A stretch of DNA of 36,911 bases from a virus. The position numbers were made by a program, and so were the translations under genes. The DNA lies in the IMG/VR virus record IMGVR_UViG_3300036832_000697, positions 1-36,911 of that record. One strand, given 5' to 3'. The notes under the pieces were generated by a model, which saw nothing but the letters and a program-made list of their open reading frames with translations, ran no database searches and had not been told where the DNA came from. Shown in pieces: positions 1 to 7,101 of the stretch (positions are counted from its first letter, which is position 1; each line of letters begins with the position of its first letter).

Positions 1-23
1 GTTTCCCCGGGTCCCCCGATCGA

Positions 24-383
24 TCATTCGACGTCCCCCCCGGTCTGCCGTCGAGGTCGTTCGCGTCGTGTCTTCGCCCGATGACAGCGTCCGCATAACG
101 ACTGGAGGTTCGACGCGTCGAACCGTAAGGGATCGTCGGGTCCGTCGAACGGGCGGACATGGTCGACGTCCCGCATAGGGCGGACGATCCCGCGCCGGGA
201 ACACTCGAGACAGAGCGGGAACGCCGCCGCGTGACGATTCCGGAGGCGCGTCCAACGGGCGCCATACCCTCGAGCGTCCGCGGACGGGCGGCGCCCGACC
301 CGGACACCTTCACAGGTCGGACAGGGACCTCGACCGTTGACGACGTGTCCGCGCGGACAGAGTCGAGGCGGCGCGGTTGGCAT
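24..383 (-). CDS. HNH endonuclease
   Basis: This 119-residue protein is a probable HNH nuclease. Its core is seen as a D-V-D-H beta hairpin (about residue 72), then N (S-N-L-Q-S-L) and C-x2-C-H near residues 97-101. Two further CxxC-type pairs (C-P-R-G-H and C-P-T-C at the N-terminus, C-L-E-C in the middle) suggest structural zinc. HNH proteins of this size sit beside the terminase genes of many cos phages and are needed with TerL for DNA end cleavage (family knowledge). If the window is circular, the next gene downstream on this strand is TerS. The ATG at 383 has a GGAGG about 12 nt upstream. Confidence 0.9.
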   Translation of the reverse strand: MPTAPPRLCPRGHVVNGRGPCPTCEGVRVGRRPSADARGYGARWTRLRNRHAAAFPLCLECSRRGIVRPMRDVDHVRPFDGPDDPLRFDASNLQSLCGRCHRAKTRRERPRRQTGGDVE

Positions 384-393
384 GATGACGCGT

Positions 394-627
394 TTACCTC
401 CCGATCTCCTGGTCGCGCTTGACCTCAGACCCGTCCGCGTACCCGCGAAGATAGTTCGTCGTCCCGTCCTCGTCGTCGCGCCGCGTCGAGTACGTCAGCA
501 ACTCGAGCCGAACGACGAGACCGACCAGCAGGACGACGAGCGCGGCGCGCGATCCCATGATGACGCCGACCAGGAGGGCGGTTGTCAACAATCCGCGAAC
601 GACGTATCCGACCTCCCGCGGCGTCAT
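394..627 (-). CDS. Small membrane protein
   Basis: This 77-residue protein is not recognised by family. Residues about 10-45 are strongly hydrophobic (V-V-R-G-L-L-T-T-A-L-L-V-G-V-I-M, then A-A-L-V-V-L-L-V-G-L-V-V). That is enough for two short transmembrane helices or one long one, followed by a charged tail. The ATG at 627 overlaps the stop of the preceding gene as ATGA, so it is probably translationally coupled. Together with other small membrane proteins in this stretch it could belong to a lysis or envelope-modifying set, but no function is shown. Confidence 0.75.
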   Translation of the reverse strand: MTPREVGYVVRGLLTTALLVGVIMGSRAALVVLLVGLVVRLELLTYSTRRDDEDGTTNYLRGYADGSEVKRDQEIGR

Positions 628-863
628 TTGGGACGGCGGCGGGACTTCGATCGGCGGGCGGGCGGCGCGACGACCGGCGATTCCTCGACCGCGGGCGATG
701 TCGGTTTCTCGACAATGGTCGCGCCGGGAAACCCGCCGTCCAGGGCGCGGAGCATGAACTCGAGGCGCGTGATCTCGCCGCGGAGACGCTCGAGTTCCGA
801 GGCGACGCCGATTCGCGCGTACGGGCGGAGGTCCGGTAACGTGATTTCGCGGACTCGCATCAT
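624..863 (-). CDS. Small coiled-coil hypothetical protein
   Basis: This 79-residue protein of unknown function begins with two Met codons. I chose 863 because an AAGGAA ribosome site lies about 10 nt upstream, and the alternative ATG at 902 would overlap the preceding gene by 23 nt. Residues about 20-40 (S-E-L-E-R-L-R-G-E-I-T-R-L-E-F-M-L) form an amphipathic, probably coiled-coil helix. The tail is proline-, serine- and arginine-rich. It resembles small scaffolding or regulator-type phage accessory proteins only in general form. Confidence 0.7.
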   Translation of the reverse strand: MMRVREITLPDLRPYARIGVASELERLRGEITRLEFMLRALDGGFPGATIVEKPTSPAVEESPVVAPPARRSKSRRRPK

Positions 864-879
864 GGACGGTTCCTTTCCG

Positions 880-969
880 TCACGAACAACACCAGACGGC
901 ATACAGAAACACGCATCCGCAAAGGACGATGACGAGGATCAAGATCCATTCTTCGGTTTCCTCCGTCAT
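880..969 (-). CDS. 29-residue single-span membrane peptide
   Basis: A very short ORF begins M-T-E-E-T-E-E-W and continues as an unbroken hydrophobic stretch (I-L-I-L-V-I-V-L-C-G-C-V-F-L-Y-A-V-W) ending in C-C-S. An acidic N-terminus plus one transmembrane helix suggests an inserted peptide. Its ATG overlaps the stop of the J-domain gene as ATGA, as at most gene junctions on this strand, which supports it as a real gene despite its size. Function is unknown. A small lysis regulator (antiholin or spanin-like) is possible but unproven. Confidence 0.65.
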   Translation of the reverse strand: MTEETEEWILILVIVLCGCVFLYAVWCCS

Positions 970-1607
970 CGGACGGTCAACTCCCGGCGCGCGTATTCCT
1001 TCGCCTCCGACAGTCGCGCCATTTGATCGTGACTCCCGCCGCGATCCGGATGCGCGTCGCGGGCGGCGAGGCGGAACGCGTTTTCGACATCGTTCCAGGT
1101 CACAGGTTGATGGACCTCGAACCCGAACGCCGCGCGCCAATCTTTCGCCGTGTTATCCGGGAGCGCGGCGTATCCGGCGAACGCGCGCTCGAGCGATCCG
1201 ACGCCGTACCGATCGACCGCCCGGATCGCCTCGATATGACCGGCGATCGCCGCGAGGTTGTCCGCCGCGGAGGTCCACTTGTCGCACGCGAGGACGCGCG
1301 GTTGTCCGCCCAGACGGAAATACACCGCGACGCCCGGGTCGTCGACACGTTTCGGCGCGTCCGCGTACGGGAGTCCGTCGAGACGGAGGCGGAGATTACT
1401 CGAGACGACGACGTCGCGCGCGCCCAGTCGCCGGAGTTCGTCGAGGAGACGCGCGAGTCCGTCGCCGACCGTGAGTCGCTCTTTCATGGGATACGCGCCC
1501 GGTTCCGGCGCGCGCCGTTTGTTGAATCGCGCGAATCGACGCGACGCCGCGGGCGTTCGTTGCCAACCGGCGGGCCAGGACAACGGGAACCGTTGTTGTT
1601 CGGACAT
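966..1607 (-). CDS. Phage J-domain-like protein
   Basis: This 213-residue protein ends in a DnaJ-like segment: W-N-D-V-E-N-A-F-R, then A-H-P-D-R-G-G-S with the diagnostic HPD triad at residues 186-188, then a helix ending A-K-E-Y-A-R-R-E-L. J-domains stimulate the ATPase of Hsp70 (DnaK). In a phage this could recruit host chaperone for replication or assembly (inference). The N-terminal part (residues 1-70) has the pattern R-F-P-L-S-W-P-A-G-W and a following V-V-V-S-S-N segment that I know from other uncultured-phage proteins of unknown function. The ATG at 1607 is preferred because longer forms run antisense-like through neighbouring genes. Confidence 0.85.
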   Translation of the reverse strand: MSEQQRFPLSWPAGWQRTPAASRRFARFNKRRAPEPGAYPMKERLTVGDGLARLLDELRRLGARDVVVSSNLRLRLDGLPYADAPKRVDDPGVAVYFRLGGQPRVLACDKWTSAADNLAAIAGHIEAIRAVDRYGVGSLERAFAGYAALPDNTAKDWRAAFGFEVHQPVTWNDVENAFRLAARDAHPDRGGSHDQMARLSEAKEYARRELTVR

Positions 1608-1615
1608 GGCGGGCG

Positions 1616-1849
1616 TTACCAGTTCTGTTCGATGCATTCCGGACAAATGACGTACGCGCGAACAATCGTCGGCGCGGGAACCGCCGTCGACACGGTTTTC
1701 CCGCATTCCATACAGCGAATCCGCTCGAGCGGTTGTTCCTCCTGCGCGACCGACAGTCCATCCGCGAATCCGGTCACGTACGCAGCCGCGGCGAGGCGTG
1801 ACGGATCGTCGACATGGCGCGCGATGACGTCGTCCAACATGATCGGCAT
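1616..1849 (-). CDS. Zinc-ribbon hypothetical protein
   Basis: This 77-residue protein has a C-terminal zinc ribbon, C-M-E-C about 20 residues before C-P-E-C. The N-terminal half is helical (I-A-R-H-V, L-A-A-A-A-Y-V-T-G-F-A-D-G-L). The start codon at 1849 shares bases with the previous stop (TAATG). It probably binds a metal and perhaps nucleic acid or another protein. No named family is recognised. Confidence 0.75.
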   Translation of the reverse strand: MPIMLDDVIARHVDDPSRLAAAAYVTGFADGLSVAQEEQPLERIRCMECGKTVSTAVPAPTIVRAYVICPECIEQNW

Positions 1850-2157
1850 TAGCGTTGCCTCCTCGAGCGGCGGCGGCGTCCGTCCTGGTCGTCGCGCCCG
1901 CGTTGTTGTTCGTTGCGGCGTCCGCCAGTCTCTCGACGCGGCGCGACCCGTTGTTCCGCGGGTTCCATCGGTTGTTCCGTTCCGCCGACGATCGCGCCGT
2001 CCTCGTCGACGCGGTAACGCATAAACCAGCGTCCGCGCCGCTCGAGCGTCTCGAGGACTGCTTGTGTCGGACGGTCGCGCGTACTGTCACGATGACGCCG
2101 CGGTCCGGCGCGGAGGACCGCGGTCGCGATCGCGCGGGCGAGTTCGAGCGTTGTCAC
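1849..2157 (-). CDS. Hypothetical protein with basic tail
   Basis: This 102-residue ORF uses a GTG start that overlaps the preceding stop as GTGA. The first half looks folded (T-L-E-L-A-R-A-I-A-T-A-V, then V-L-E-T-L-E-R-R-G-R-W-F-M-R-Y-R-V). The last 35 residues are low-complexity and very rich in Arg and Gln, as expected of a disordered nucleic-acid-binding tail. The family is not recognised. Confidence 0.65.
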   Translation of the reverse strand: MTTLELARAIATAVLRAGPRRHRDSTRDRPTQAVLETLERRGRWFMRYRVDEDGAIVGGTEQPMEPAEQRVAPRRETGGRRNEQQRGRDDQDGRRRRSRRQR

Positions 2158-2618
2158 GATCGGATCTCCTTGCGACTATTGACGACGTTCCAGAAAAAAA
2201 ATCCGCGCCGCCCAACTGCCAAATGCCAAACGGCCAGCGATTCGCAGTAGACCCAAACGCCGAACGGCAGTCCCGCCGCCGCGCCGACGAATACTGGAGT
2301 TCGCCGTCCCGCGCCGCCGACGAAAACCGGAATCGGCGTTGTATGCCTTGCGGTTTTCGGACGCAACGCGCGACGAGGCGAAATCGGACGGACCCAACGA
2401 TACGGATCAACGTAGACGCCCAGTCCGTCGTACGGGACGCCGCTCCGAACTTGTCGCAACGTATCGAGACGATCCTCGACGACGAATGATTCGAGTTCGT
2501 CGCGCGTCGGGATGTAATCCGCGCCCATTGTCGGACCGTTATTCAGAAACACTTGAAATTGTCGACGCTTGCGGGCGATCTCCGCAATGCGGGAACGCCG
2601 CGCCTCGAGTGTCGTCAT
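2154..2618 (-). CDS. Hypothetical protein with C-terminal membrane segment
   Basis: This 154-residue ORF is coupled to the gene before it by an ATGA overlap. Residues 1-85 are soluble-looking (helical start, then D-Y-I-P-T-R-D-E-L-E and Y-D-G-L-G-V-Y-V-D-P-Y-R-W). The last third is hydrophobic and aromatic and contains a short internal repeat (P-V-F-V-G-G-A / P-V-F-V-G-A-A) and a possible membrane helix. A run of eight A/T pairs near 2193-2200 lies in the C-terminal codons. A single-base sequencing error there would change the end of the protein, so the C-terminus is less certain than the start. Confidence 0.6.
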   Translation of the reverse strand: MTTLEARRSRIAEIARKRRQFQVFLNNGPTMGADYIPTRDELESFVVEDRLDTLRQVRSGVPYDGLGVYVDPYRWVRPISPRRALRPKTARHTTPIPVFVGGAGRRTPVFVGAAAGLPFGVWVYCESLAVWHLAVGRRGFFFWNVVNSRKEIRS

Positions 2619-2980
2619 TTTTTCCGCTTGCGGTTCCGGACCGCCGCCGCGGGATCGATTCCGCGTTCGCGTTTCGTCTCGACGCCGCGGCGGGCGGCGC
2701 GTCGACGGACGCGGCGAATGAGTTGATCGTTGTGGCGGAAGATCGCCGCGGTGACTTCCGGCGGGATCACGTACCGCCGACCGCCGTCCGCGGCGTTGAA
2801 CTGGACGAACACGGTAACGCGGGCGTCGTCGGCGCGGTACGTTTCGATAACCCAGGTTTCCGCGTTCCCGTAGAAATCGCGCGCGTGTACGGTCGAATCC
2901 GCGCCAAGCGACGCCGGATTATCCTGGACCGCGCGCAACGTCCTCGAGAATACGTCGGTCGGAATCGGTCCGTCGCTCAT
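2615..2980 (-). CDS. Hypothetical protein with basic C-terminus
   Basis: This 121-residue protein is of unknown function. A compact alpha/beta part (residues 25-75: W-V-I-E-T-Y-R, R-V-T-V-F-V-Q-F, R-R-Y-V-I-P-P-E-V-T-A-A-I) is followed by a strongly basic tail ending R-N-R-K-R-K-K. The ATG overlaps the stop of the upstream membrane protein (ATGA). The R-Y-V-I-P-P-E-V motif recurs in uncultured-phage proteins I have seen, always without an assigned function. Confidence 0.75.
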   Translation of the reverse strand: MSDGPIPTDVFSRTLRAVQDNPASLGADSTVHARDFYGNAETWVIETYRADDARVTVFVQFNAADGGRRYVIPPEVTAAIFRHNDQLIRRVRRRAARRGVETKRERGIDPAAAVRNRKRKK

Positions 2981-3117
2981 GGAAGCATCCACGCGAGGAC
3001 GACGAGGGCGAGCGCGGCGCGCGTCAGTTTCTCCGCGGTCGTCGTCGACAGGTACGCCGCGACCGCGAAGAGAGCGAACGCGAGGACGACGACGATCATT
3101 CGATACGATGGAGCCAT
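2977..3117 (-). CDS. Two-helix membrane protein, holin candidate
   Basis: This 46-residue ORF sits in the gap between the TIM-barrel-like gene and the 121-residue gene. It has a strong GGGAGGG ribosome site 7 nt before its ATG, and its stop forms an ATGA overlap with the next gene. The product has two hydrophobic helices: residues 7-23 (M-I-V-V-V-L-A-F-A-L-F-A-V-A-A-Y-L) and 32-45 (T-R-A-A-L-A-L-V-V-L-A-W-M-L). They are separated by a short polar turn, with both ends charged. Small proteins of this form next to a cell-wall hydrolase are often holins. The location beside a possible hydrolase supports that role, but sequence alone cannot prove it. Confidence 0.7.
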   Translation of the reverse strand: MAPSYRMIVVVLAFALFAVAAYLSTTTAEKLTRAALALVVLAWMLP

Positions 3118-3132
3118 GATCTTTCCCTCCCG

Positions 3133-4173
3133 TTAAACCGGATTTCCCTCGAGGTCGCGGAGACCCTCGCCGGATCCCCAGACCTTCGCGTCCGTGTGTT
3201 TGACGTCGTCGAACGTGCAACAACCGAGGTACCCGTCGAGATTCGCGTCGTCCTCTGTCGGCGTCGGATTGTCAAACATGCGGTACGCCATGCGCTCGAA
3301 CGCGCGGAGTTTCCAGCGGTTCCCGTATTCGCCGAACTGCCACAACGTATCGACGATCCGCGCCTGCCATTCGTCCGCGAGCCAATTCGGATCGCCCTGG
3401 TAGTCGATCCCGTCGACGTCGTCGCCGAGATGATTCCAGAATCCGAATCGTCCTTCCGGATCGCCGTCCGCGAACCAGGACGTTACATGCGGCGAGAAAT
3501 GGACCCAACACGAACAACCGGACGCATGAGCGCGTTTCCCGACTGCCTTGCAAATGTCCTCCGTCGTTTTCCCCGGGACGTTGAAGAGATCCATTTCCCA
3601 TGCGGGAATGAACTCGTCGACGACGCCCGCGGATGTCAACGCGTCCATGATCGGGAACGCGTAATCCTGGTATTGCTGGACGCCCATATCATGCGGTTGG
3701 AAGTACTTCGACGCGAGGAACGTCGCGACATAGAGTCCCGTCGATTTCAGTCGTCCGTGATTGTCGACGACCTCCGCGAGCGAATGACCGGATCCCGGCG
3801 GCGAGTTCGGTCCGTTGTCGACGGGTCCCATTTCGTCGGGCGGCGACAAAAACACGTGCGTGTACCCGTTGCGGAAGTTCTGGTCGATCCATTTCTCCTG
3901 GAACTCGCGCGGATACCGATCGAAAAACCAGGAGAGGAATCGTTCCATCGCGACCGGATTACTCGACCCGCCGGGAATGAACGGGAGACCCGCGAGCGTA
4001 ATCCCCCAACAATCGGCGCGGAGGTAGTCCCGCGATTTCGGCGGCGTCCAGGGTAACGTCGAGTAGACCTTGATTCCGGTCGGGAGCGGCGGGAGCGGCG
4101 CGCGTTTCTCCGGCGCGGGTCTCGAGGTCGTCGACGACCCGCCCGACATCATGAGGCGGCGGATCGTGTCCAT
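3133..4173 (-). CDS. Possible TIM-barrel glycoside-hydrolase-like protein
   Basis: This 346-residue protein starts with a disordered Pro/Ser-rich leader (residues 1-33), followed by a globular domain rich in Trp, Phe and acidic residues. Segments of the type G-Y-T-H-V-F-L-S, W-E-M-D-L-F, C-W-V-H-F-S-P-H and G-I-D-Y-Q-G-D-P look like successive strand ends of a glycosidase-type TIM barrel, with E (W-E-M-D) or D residues as possible catalytic acids. No named GH family is recognised. It lies between the propeller-like protein (TAATG overlap upstream) and a holin candidate. A role as cell-wall or capsule hydrolase is plausible, and a virion-associated depolymerase is the alternative. No other endolysin is visible in the window. 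Confidence 0.65.
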   Translation of the reverse strand: MDTIRRLMMSGGSSTTSRPAPEKRAPLPPLPTGIKVYSTLPWTPPKSRDYLRADCWGITLAGLPFIPGGSSNPVAMERFLSWFFDRYPREFQEKWIDQNFRNGYTHVFLSPPDEMGPVDNGPNSPPGSGHSLAEVVDNHGRLKSTGLYVATFLASKYFQPHDMGVQQYQDYAFPIMDALTSAGVVDEFIPAWEMDLFNVPGKTTEDICKAVGKRAHASGCSCWVHFSPHVTSWFADGDPEGRFGFWNHLGDDVDGIDYQGDPNWLADEWQARIVDTLWQFGEYGNRWKLRAFERMAYRMFDNPTPTEDDANLDGYLGCCTFDDVKHTDAKVWGSGEGLRDLEGNPV

Positions 4174-5384
4174 TATTTCGCCTCGACGCAAAACCGGATG
4201 TACGCGTTCGGGACGTTGTTCCAGAACCGATCGGCGACGAGGGTCTGTCCGACGCGTTGAAAACTTTCGAACGCGCCGCCGGGATTCTCCCGCCATTCGT
4301 CTTTCCCTTGATCGGTGACGCAATAGATCGGCGTTTTCTGGACGTTCGCGTCCGCGCTCGAGGCGCGCGCGACGGATCGGTAACTCTCCGTCCCGTCCGC
4401 GTTTTTGATGATGTCGAACTTTTCGACCTCGAGCGCGGGATTCGTTTTCTCGAACTTCGTTTCGATGTACAGCATTGCAGGGACCTCCGGTTGTTGTGGC
4501 GGTTGTTCGGGTTCCGGCGGTTCGACGTCCGGCGGTTCGACCGGCGGATCAATCGGCGGCGGTTCGATCGGCGGTTCGATCGGCGGTTCGACGGGCGGCG
4601 CCTCGAGGCGGACGCGCGGTTCCGTGCGATCGACGAGGAATCGGACGACGTCGGACGGTCCCTCGCCCTGTGTGACGGACCATGTAACCAGGAGTTCGCC
4701 GTCGACGTTGCGAACGTGATGATTGAAAAACGTCGGCGTCGTTCCGAGGATGTATCCGTCGTCCGCGCCGTCGACTTGCGCGATAAATCCGACGCGATCG
4801 GACCAGTAGACGATCCAGCGTTCGTCCTCGAGGTCCGCGACCAGGACGTTTTGCGCGTCCGGACAGGCGGGAACCGGAACGGGAATCCCGTACGCGCCGT
4901 GTTTCCAGATCGCGACGCCCGCGCGGATCGTCTGTTCGGATCCCGCGTAGATCCCGGCGACCTCATGCGCGAGACCGTCCGAGTCCACGATCGCGAGTCC
5001 GTATCCGTACCCGCGATCCGGGATGTACGCGATCGTCCCGTCCGGCGAGACGCTCAGACGTCCGGCGACGCCCGCCGCCGGGAGATGTCCGAGCGATCCA
5101 AAACAGCCGTACCCCGCCAACCATGCGATGTAGCGTCCGCCGCCCGCGGCGAACTCATTCGCGCCGCGGTTCTCCGGAAGGATCGTCGGCGCCGCGTCGC
5201 CGGGATGCCAGATCGCAAGAACCGCCTCGAGCGGCGGCGGCGCGGGAATCGAAACGAGGACCGTATTGTCGTCCAGCCACGCGCCGCCGCCGAACGTCTG
5301 GAACGGAAACGGGACGCCGTTCAGCGACCCTTGAACTCCGGCGACTCCGGCGAGGACGTCTCCGCGTCCGTTGAGGATCGGCAT
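4173..5384 (-). CDS. Propeller-like protein with proline-rich linker
   Basis: This 403-residue protein has three parts. Residues 1-270 contain repeated beta segments (V-L-V-S-I-P, R-Y-I-A-W-L-A-G, R-L-S-V-S-P-D-G-T-I-A-Y-I-P-D, R-W-I-V-Y-W-S-D, G-E-L-L-V-T-W-S-V) that read like beta-propeller blades. Residues about 272-312 are a Pro-rich linker of P-P-[I/V]-[E/D] units, encoded by near-exact 12-nt tandem repeats (about 4510-4600). A separate small C-terminal domain of about 90 residues follows, containing two cysteines. There is a good GGGGGA ribosome site before ATG 5384. The architecture suggests an extracellular or virion surface protein with two binding domains (inference). The TAATG overlap links it to the hydrolase-like gene. 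Confidence 0.65.
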   Translation of the reverse strand: MPILNGRGDVLAGVAGVQGSLNGVPFPFQTFGGGAWLDDNTVLVSIPAPPPLEAVLAIWHPGDAAPTILPENRGANEFAAGGGRYIAWLAGYGCFGSLGHLPAAGVAGRLSVSPDGTIAYIPDRGYGYGLAIVDSDGLAHEVAGIYAGSEQTIRAGVAIWKHGAYGIPVPVPACPDAQNVLVADLEDERWIVYWSDRVGFIAQVDGADDGYILGTTPTFFNHHVRNVDGELLVTWSVTQGEGPSDVVRFLVDRTEPRVRLEAPPVEPPIEPPIEPPPIDPPVEPPDVEPPEPEQPPQQPEVPAMLYIETKFEKTNPALEVEKFDIIKNADGTESYRSVARASSADANVQKTPIYCVTDQGKDEWRENPGGAFESFQRVGQTLVADRFWNNVPNAYIRFCVEAK

Positions 5385-5385
5385 G

Positions 5386-5853
5386 TTATTCCCCCGTATC
5401 CGGCGAATCCGCGAACTCGACCGAACTGTCGGGATCGTCCTGGACGTCGTCGCCGCCGGTCTCCTCCTGGTCGTCCGCGGCGGCGGCGCGCGGCGCCGCG
5501 TCGTCCTCGTCGTGTTTCCGGACTTTGACGCGGACGTCGTCCTCGCCCGGTGTAACCGTGATCTCGACTCCGTTGTGGCGATAGATCGTTTTCCCGTATT
5601 TCTTCATAAGTTTGCGCGTGTGATCTTTCAACGCGTGTTCGCGTTGCGTCAGTTCCATCCGGGTGTCGCGGATCGCCGCGTAGTCCTCCGCGACCTCCTC
5701 GAGCGGTTGGATCGCGTGATCCTCGAGTCCCGGGAGCGACGCGTTACGAAGACGTTGCGGTCCGCCGTGTTGAATCTTCGGCGTTCGGTCCCGGACGGGT
5801 TTCGGTTTCCGATCCGGCGCGCGGCGGGCGGGTCGACGGGTTTTCTTCGCCAT
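5386..5853 (-). CDS. Hypothetical protein, Mu Gam/host-nuclease-inhibitor-like form
   Basis: This 155-residue protein has a basic N-terminal tail (residues 2-30), a central helical and beta part (A-A-I-R-D-T-R-M-E-L-T-Q-R-E-H-A-L-K-D-H, then K-Y-G-K-T-I-Y-R-H-N-G-V-E-I-T-V-T-P-G) and a very acidic tail of D/E/A. The central helix plus beta hairpin pattern resembles small phage proteins that accompany recombination genes, but I cannot assign a family. The ATG at 5853 has an AGGA about 11 nt upstream. The first 110 nt overlap the RusA ORF in another frame. Confidence 0.7.
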   Translation of the reverse strand: MAKKTRRPARRAPDRKPKPVRDRTPKIQHGGPQRLRNASLPGLEDHAIQPLEEVAEDYAAIRDTRMELTQREHALKDHTRKLMKKYGKTIYRHNGVEITVTPGEDDVRVKVRKHDEDDAAPRAAAADDQEETGGDDVQDDPDSSVEFADSPDTGE

Positions 5854-6379
5854 GTTCGACAGTCCTTTCGAAGAGGGACACATCCGCGAGGAGGTCCGGT
5901 TGTTCCAGGTCCTCGACGCGCGCCGCGGTCTCGACCGTGATCCGCGCGGAGGGCGCCGTCCCCGTGTCCGCGTAACACTTGCGCGCATGGAGATCGACGA
6001 CTTGTTTGTCGTCGTCGAAGAGGACGCCCGTCAGTCCGTCGAGGATCGCGCGGACCAGTTTGTCGAGGTCCGGTTTCGTCATGTGATGCCGGATCGCGCG
6101 CTTTAGTGACACGGGACGCGGCAATCGAATTGTGATGGTCACAACAACCGGGCCGACGAAAAACCCGTCGCGCGCCGCGCGTTGCGCTTGGACCGCGACC
6201 AGTCGTTCCCAGAGTTTTCCGCCCGGATTGTCGGTTGTGATGACCGCGCGAGGCGCGACGCCGCGACGGACCGCCTCGTTCGCCCATGTCCGCGGAACGA
6301 ACGCGCGCGCGCTCCCCTTCGGTTGCGCGATCCCGCGAACGACGAACGTCACGCGCCGGAGGAGTTTCGCCGCGATCAT
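5744..6379 (-). CDS. rusA: RusA-like Holliday junction resolvase
   Basis: RusA cleaves four-way DNA junctions as a homodimer using a cluster of aspartates. The signature is clear: residues 15-27 (R-G-I-A-Q-P-K-G-S-A-R-A-F), then K-P-D-L-D-K-L-V-R-A-I-L-D-G-L-T-G-V-L-F-D-D-D-K-Q-V, with D104, D106, D114 and D122-124 as likely metal ligands. The start at 6379 overlaps the stop of the replication gene as ATGA. RusA proteins are usually 120-150 residues, whereas this ORF is 211. The last 36 codons run out of frame over the start of the next gene and are Arg/Thr-rich, so the true functional end is probably near residue 155-175. Resolvase activity fits debranching of replication or packaging intermediates. 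Confidence 0.88.
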   Translation of the reverse strand: MIAAKLLRRVTFVVRGIAQPKGSARAFVPRTWANEAVRRGVAPRAVITTDNPGGKLWERLVAVQAQRAARDGFFVGPVVVTITIRLPRPVSLKRAIRHHMTKPDLDKLVRAILDGLTGVLFDDDKQVVDLHARKCYADTGTAPSARITVETAARVEDLEQPDLLADVSLFERTVEHGEENPSTRPPRAGSETETRPGPNAEDSTRRTATSS

Positions 6380-7095
6380 GCAACCCGCCTCCGTAATCGC
6401 GTGAGCGCGACGTCCGTCTGGTCGGCGAGGAACTCCAGGGCGCGAGGCGTCCCGTACTCGAGACCGGCGCGCGCCGCGACGACCTTCACGCGTTCCAGGA
6501 CGTCGGGGAACTCGCGTTCGCCCTCGAGGACCGCCGCGCGGGTCTCGCGCCAAATGACCGCCTTGAGGACCCGAAGGTTTTCCACAGGTTGTGCAAATCC
6601 CGCGCGCTTCGCGCGGTGAACTTGTACGTACTTCCGGATCGGATCGGGATCGCGCGCGCGCGAGCGCGTCGGAATCCGCGCGGACGTCCGTTCGGACGCG
6701 GCGGGCGTGTCCGCGCGGACTCCGACTGGGACATCGGACCGATCGCGGTCGCGCTCGAGACGCTTCCGTTCCTTATCCTTCTGTCGTTTAGCTTTAATCT
6801 CAGCCGCGGACGGTTGGTAATCGAAATAGTCGTGAAATTGGAACCCGCCGTCGACCTGTTTCAGTAGGTCCGCGCGACACATTACTGTCAAAACCTCGAT
6901 CGGTTTCTTGTCAAAAAGCGTCCACTTTTCAGCCGTTTTTCGATCGAAAAACCCGTCCGTCGCGTTCCGGTTGCAGTAGCAGATCCCGACCGTCCAAAGC
7001 GCGACGACGCGCCCGCGTCCGTGTATGCCGAGATGTCGTCCAGCCTCGACGACCTTCGGATGTTCCGGGAACTTTTCGTCGACGCGTACCCACAT
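6376..7095 (-). CDS. Phage replication-initiator / replisome-organizer-type protein
   Basis: This 239-residue protein opens with M-W-V-R-V-D-E-K-F-P-E-H-P-K-V, the usual N-terminus of phage replisome organizers with a winged-helix DNA-binding domain (here about residues 1-100). A basic linker of Lys/Arg-rich sequence (about 100-140) leads to a helical C-terminal part (residues 155-239). Such proteins bind the origin and load helicase (family knowledge). No helicase gene is visible nearby, so host DnaB would be required. It lies between the recombination nuclease and RusA. Confidence 0.75.
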   Translation of the reverse strand: MWVRVDEKFPEHPKVVEAGRHLGIHGRGRVVALWTVGICYCNRNATDGFFDRKTAEKWTLFDKKPIEVLTVMCRADLLKQVDGGFQFHDYFDYQPSAAEIKAKRQKDKERKRLERDRDRSDVPVGVRADTPAASERTSARIPTRSRARDPDPIRKYVQVHRAKRAGFAQPVENLRVLKAVIWRETRAAVLEGEREFPDVLERVKVVAARAGLEYGTPRALEFLADQTDVALTRLRRRVA

Positions 7096-7101
7096 GGACC
7101 G

